A stretch of DNA of 34,697 bases from JBJEDU01 sp051872395 (GTDB lineage: Bacteria; Bacillota_I; Bacilli_A; RFN20; CAG-826). Shown in pieces: positions 31,346-34,697 of the stretch; the first letter of the stretch is position 1, and every line of letters starts with the position of its first letter. The notes under the pieces were generated by a model. The model was not told where the DNA came from. It saw nothing but the letters and a program-made list of their open reading frames with translations, and did not search any database. The position numbers were made by a program, and so were the translations under genes. The stretch is from the NCBI GenBank assembly GCA_051872395.1, contig JBJEDU010000018.1:1-34697 (forward strand). Reading direction: 5' to 3'.

Positions 31346-33949
31346 ATGAAAAACTTATCAGGAAATGAAATAAGAAAATTATGGTTAGAATTTTTTAAAG
31401 AAAAAGGACACAAAATTGAACCAAGCGCATCACTCATCCCTTTAAATGATCCAACTTTGCTTTGGATTAATTCAGGTGTTGCAGCCTTAAAAAAATATTT
31501 TGATGGCAGTGAAGTTCCACCTTCAAGAAGAATTACTAATGCTCAAAAAGCCATTAGAACTAATGACATTGAAAATGTTGGTCATACTGCAAGACATCAT
31601 ACATTTTTTGAAATGTTAGGATGTTTTTCTATTGGAGATTATTTTAGAAAAGAAATTATTGCTTGGGCAGTCGAAATATTAACATCTCCAAAATATTTCG
31701 ATATGGACAAAGAAAAATTATATATGACATATCATCCTTCTGATATCGAAGCAAAAAAATATTGGATGGAAAATGGGATTGAAGAATCACATTTAATCCC
31801 ATTAGAGCATAACTTTTGGCAAATCGGAGAAGGGCCATGTGGACCAAATACTGAAGTATTTTATGATCGAGGAGAAAAATATGATGTCGATAATCTCGGT
31901 GTAAGATTACTTAGCGAAGAAATAGAAAACGATCGTTATATTGAAATTTGGGGTATTGTCTTTTCTCAATATAACGCTGTTAGTGGTGTTGAAAGAAAAG
32001 ATTATAAAGAACTTCCAAGCAAAAATATTGATACAGGCGCTGGCTTAGAAAGAATTGCTTGTATCATGCAAGAAAAAGAAACAAATTTTGAAACTGATTT
32101 ATTTTGGCCGATTATTGAAGCGACACAAAATCTTACAGGTCAAAAATATGAATCTAACACTTTAGCGTTTAGAGTAATTGCTGATCATATTCGTGCAGTG
32201 ACATTTGCGTTAAGTGATGGAGAAATGTTTTCTAATGAAGGCCGTGGATATGTTTTAAGAAGATTACTTAGACGCGCGGAAAGATATGGTAAAGTCTTAG
32301 GTTTAAATGAACCTTTCTTATATTCTTTAGTGGATGTTGTCGTAAAGATAATGAAAGATTATTATCCATATTTAGAAGGCAAAAAAGATTTTGTTAAGAA
32401 TATAATTCTTACAGAAGAAAATAAATTTATTAAAACTCTTTCAAACGGTGAAGCTCAACTTAAAAAAATGATACAAAATACAAATGTATTATCTGGCGCG
32501 GATGTATTCAAATTATATGATACCTATGGTTTCCCAAAAGAATTAACCATGGAAATTTGCCAAGAAAATAATGTTGAAATCAATTTAAAAGAATTTGATG
32601 AAGAAATGAAGAAGCAAAAAGAAAGAGCACGTTCCGCAAGAGGGGAACTTGAAAGTATGGCAAAACAATCTAAAGATTTATTAGATTGTACTTTACATAG
32701 CGAATTTAATTATCAAGAAGAACCAGTTACCGCGACTGTTATTGCTTTATTTAAGGATGGAAACAAAGTTGATTCAATATCCGATGAAGGCGAAGTAATG
32801 TTTGATGTTACTAATTTTTATAGCGAAAGTGGTGGCCAAGTATCTGACAGCGGTGAAATTAAATCAGATAAATTCGCAGCGAAAGTCACTAATGTTAGTA
32901 AAGCTCCAAATAAACAACATTTACATTCTATAAAAGTATATTTCGGCACTATCAAGGTTGGTGATAAATTAACATTATCGATTGATATTTCTCGTAGAGA
33001 AAAAATCACAAGAAACCACTCTGCAACACACTTATTACAAGCTGTCTTAGAGGAAGTACTTGGTGATCATATTTCCCAATCTGGTTCATATGTTAATGAT
33101 GAATATTTAAGATTTGACTTTACTCATTATTCAAAAATAAGTGAAGAAGAATTGCTTTTAATCGAAGAAAAAGTCAATCAACATATTAGCTCTGCTATCG
33201 AAGAAAAAACATTAATTTTACCAATTGATGAAGCAAAGAAGATTGGTGCGAAATGCTTATTCAATGATAAATATGGTGATGTAGTAAGAGTTGTTACTTT
33301 CGGTGATGTTAGCAAAGAATTTTGTGGTGGAACACACGTTAAAAACACAAAAGATATTGGTGTATTTATTATTGAAAGTGAAGAATCTATTGCTTCTGGT
33401 ATTAGAAGAATTCAAGCAAGAACTTCAATTAACGCTTATGAATTAATTAAGAAAAGATACGCTATATTAGCGAAAATGAGAGATGAATTAGGAGCGAAAA
33501 GCTTTAATGAAAATGAAGTTAGATTAAAAACTTTGCTTTTAGAAAAAGAATCTCTTAAAAAAGAAAATGCTTCTTTAAAATCTAAAATTGGTAATTCTAT
33601 CGCTCAAAATTTAGATGATAACAAAATTGAAAAAGATGGCATTGAATTCATTTATGGATTTGTTAAAACAAATCGTGATGGACTTTTATCAATATGCGAA
33701 TCTTTTAGAAGTAAATATAAAGACTATGTCTTACTTTTAATTGGAGAAGATAGTACTTCTTATCCGTTAGTGTCTTTTGTCAGTGGAAAAGCCTTATCAG
33801 ATGGATATAAAGCTGATGAAATCATAAGAAATGTCTCATCTTTACTTAATGGTAAAGGTGGAGGAAGAAAAGAATCTGCTTTTGGAAACGCAAAAGATTT
33901 GAACAGGTTAAGTGAAGTTGAAACTTTATTTAAAGGATTAATAAAATGA
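31346..33949 (+). CDS. alaS: Alanyl-tRNA synthetase
   Basis: 867 residues, normal. It charges tRNA-Ala. The class II catalytic core (MKNLSGNEIRKLWLEFFKEK, GVAALKKYFDGSEVPPSRRI, RHHTFFEMLGCFSIGDYFRKE, NIDTGAGLERIACIMQ) is followed by the tRNA-recognition domain, the editing domain with zinc ligands NHSATHLLQ and FCGGTHVKNTKDIG, and a C-Ala coiled-coil/DHHA1 domain (GKGGGRKESAFGNAKD). I chose ATG 31346 with GGAGG five bases upstream; a longer reading from 31268 would begin inside the T-box. The stop overlaps the ruvX start (ATGA). Confidence 0.97.
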   Translation: MKNLSGNEIRKLWLEFFKEKGHKIEPSASLIPLNDPTLLWINSGVAALKKYFDGSEVPPSRRITNAQKAIRTNDIENVGHTARHHTFFEMLGCFSIGDYFRKEIIAWAVEILTSPKYFDMDKEKLYMTYHPSDIEAKKYWMENGIEESHLIPLEHNFWQIGEGPCGPNTEVFYDRGEKYDVDNLGVRLLSEEIENDRYIEIWGIVFSQYNAVSGVERKDYKELPSKNIDTGAGLERIACIMQEKETNFETDLFWPIIEATQNLTGQKYESNTLAFRVIADHIRAVTFALSDGEMFSNEGRGYVLRRLLRRAERYGKVLGLNEPFLYSLVDVVVKIMKDYYPYLEGKKDFVKNIILTEENKFIKTLSNGEAQLKKMIQNTNVLSGADVFKLYDTYGFPKELTMEICQENNVEINLKEFDEEMKKQKERARSARGELESMAKQSKDLLDCTLHSEFNYQEEPVTATVIALFKDGNKVDSISDEGEVMFDVTNFYSESGGQVSDSGEIKSDKFAAKVTNVSKAPNKQHLHSIKVYFGTIKVGDKLTLSIDISRREKITRNHSATHLLQAVLEEVLGDHISQSGSYVNDEYLRFDFTHYSKISEEELLLIEEKVNQHISSAIEEKTLILPIDEAKKIGAKCLFNDKYGDVVRVVTFGDVSKEFCGGTHVKNTKDIGVFIIESEESIASGIRRIQARTSINAYELIKKRYAILAKMRDELGAKSFNENEVRLKTLLLEKESLKKENASLKSKIGNSIAQNLDDNKIEKDGIEFIYGFVKTNRDGLLSICESFRSKYKDYVLLLIGEDSTSYPLVSFVSGKALSDGYKADEIIRNVSSLLNGKGGGRKESAFGNAKDLNRLSEVETLFKGLIK

Positions 33950-34377
33950 TTAAAGCTATTGGATTAGATTTAGGTTCTAAAACTTTAGGTGTGGCTTATA
34001 ATGACTTTTTAGGAATTGTTCACACAGTTGAAACTTTTAGATTTCCATTTGAAAAATATGATTTAGCGGTCGAAGAAGTGATAAAGTTAGTAAAAAAATA
34101 TGATACTAAAATTATTGCTCTTGGATATCCTATTAATATGAATGGAAGCGAATCTGAAAGATCAAAAAAGACATTAGAATTTAAAAAAATGCTTTTAAAT
34201 AAAGATTCCTCATTAAACATTTCTTTAATCGATGAAAGACTTACAACTATTCAAGCCCATAATTATTTAAATGAAATGGATGTAACATCTAAAAAAAGAA
34301 AAGAAGTTGTCGACCAATTAGCAGCCTATGAAATATTGACAACTTTTCTAAAAATGAAGGAGAATGGACAACTATGA
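33946..34377 (+). CDS. ruvX: Putative Holliday junction resolvase / pre-16S rRNA nuclease YqgF
   Basis: 143 residues, normal. The RNase H-like fold carries its three acidic sites: AIGLDLGSKTLGVAYND, the central ALGYPINMNGSESERSK, and SLIDERLTTIQAH followed by KEVVDQLAAYEIL. Family members were first proposed as Holliday junction resolvases and later shown to trim the 5' end of 16S rRNA in E. coli; either name is in use. It overlaps alaS by four bases and lies in the same T-box-controlled transcript, the arrangement also seen in Bacillus subtilis (alaS-yrzL-yrrK-yrzB). Confidence 0.93.
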   Translation: MIKAIGLDLGSKTLGVAYNDFLGIVHTVETFRFPFEKYDLAVEEVIKLVKKYDTKIIALGYPINMNGSESERSKKTLEFKKMLLNKDSSLNISLIDERLTTIQAHNYLNEMDVTSKKRKEVVDQLAAYEILTTFLKMKENGQL

Positions 34378-34643
34378 AAATGATTGATGATAAAAATATT
34401 GTTATTACCGACACTGATGGAGTGGAACATTTATATACCATTTTATTTACTTTTGAAAATGAAGAAAGAGAATGTTCATATGTTCTTTTCTATGACAAAA
34501 ATAACGAAGAAGAAATATTCGCAATGAAATATGATGAATCCACTAATGAATTATATGAAATCGAAGATGATGAAGAATTCGATGAAGTGGATGAAGTTCT
34601 CCAAGCATATATCAACGATGATAAAATAAACGAAATTAAATAA
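34374..34643 (+). CDS. DUF1292 family protein (YrzB-like)
   Basis: 89 residues, matching the small acidic DUF1292 proteins that follow ruvX in many Firmicutes. The sequence is ITDTDGVEHLYTILFTFENE, then YVLFYDKNNEEEIFAMKYDE then an acidic end. Function unknown. The ATG at 34374 overlaps the ruvX stop by four bases, with AAGGAG upstream; ATG 34380 is a possible alternative. Very acidic tail (DDEEFDEVDEVLQAY). Confidence 0.88.
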   Translation: MKMIDDKNIVITDTDGVEHLYTILFTFENEERECSYVLFYDKNNEEEIFAMKYDESTNELYEIEDDEEFDEVDEVLQAYINDDKINEIK

Positions 34644-34697
34644 ATATAAAGAAACCTAATAAACCACTTAAAAGAAGTAACGCGATTGGCGATAACT
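34636..34697 (-). CDS. Possible C-terminal end of a convergent membrane protein gene (partial)
   Basis: On the minus strand a frame is open from the window edge to a stop at 34636-34638 and reads LSPIALLLLSGLLGFFIFI, a good hydrophobic helix end. It would overlap the DUF1292 stop by eight bases, tail to tail. Only 19 codons are visible, too few to name it, and an AT-rich spacer could give such text by chance. Confidence 0.3.
   Translation of the reverse strand, partial: LSPIALLLLSGLLGFFIFI

Noticed and set aside
1..34697. Mycoplasma code (TGA as Trp)
   Set aside because: TGA ends several genes at the right place (13781 FAD oxidoreductase, pullulanase, dtd, alaS, ruvX) and conserved Trp positions use TGG.
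1..34697. CRISPR arrays, insertion sequences, prophage, toxin-antitoxin or defence systems, tRNA and rRNA genes
   Set aside because: I found no spaced direct repeats, transposase or integrase frames, or tRNA-like cloverleaf in the intergenic regions.

Overview
The window is about 34.7 kb of AT-rich bacterial chromosome, densely coded and with almost no repeats. TAA and TGA both end genes and tryptophan is written TGG, so the standard bacterial code applies, not the mycoplasma TGA=Trp code. Low GC, a T-box leader, RNase J, a FtsK/SpoIIIE translocase, a long acid-tailed NusA and the gene order rimP-nusA-ylxR-infB-rbfA-truB-ribF-rpsO-pnp all point to the Firmicutes. An uncultured, small-genome Bacilli lineage close to the Mollicutes or Erysipelotrichia (host- or gut-associated type) is the likeliest source; this placement is inference.

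Layout. 1-3.1 kb holds the 3' part of malQ, a four-helix membrane protein with a BspA-type leucine-rich tail, and a LicD-family transferase. 3.1-12.3 kb is the translation/RNA cluster rimP to pnp, cut into units by a rimP leader attenuator, a terminator after rbfA, an rpsO leader and promoter, and terminators after rpsO and pnp. 12.3-15.4 kb is a three-gene flavin/iron-sulfur redox operon (GlpO/GlpA-like, a second FAD oxidoreductase, DUF1667). 15.4-22.5 kb carries an RNase J with an altered metal site, ftsK, acpS and type I pullulanase. 22.5-23.6 kb has a small SSB-like OB-fold protein and plsC. 23.8-26.8 kb is on the minus strand: an unknown lipoprotein and an RsmF-like rRNA methyltransferase. 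26.9-29.5 kb has pyrimidine-nucleoside phosphorylase convergent with rarA. 29.5-34.6 kb has dtd-mnmA, then a complete T-box leader driving alaS-ruvX-DUF1292.

How it works together. Most of the window is core gene expression: ribosome maturation (RimP, RbfA, TruB, RsmF), initiation (IF-2), transcription control (NusA), RNA decay (PNPase, RNase J), tRNA quality and modification (Dtd, MnmA, AlaS). MalQ and pullulanase form an intracellular alpha-glucan breakdown pair, and the redox triad could feed electrons from glycerol-3-phosphate or a similar substrate. AcpS, PlsC and the GlpA-like enzyme touch lipid metabolism. The best leads are regulatory and enzymatic details rather than a new multi-gene defence or mobile system, none of which I see: an RNase J missing three metal ligands, two competing hairpins ahead of rimP-nusA, a GCG-specifier T-box, a predicted cytoplasmic LRR sensor-like protein beside LicD, and several Shine-Dalgarno-less genes with a -10 box a few bases from the start codon.
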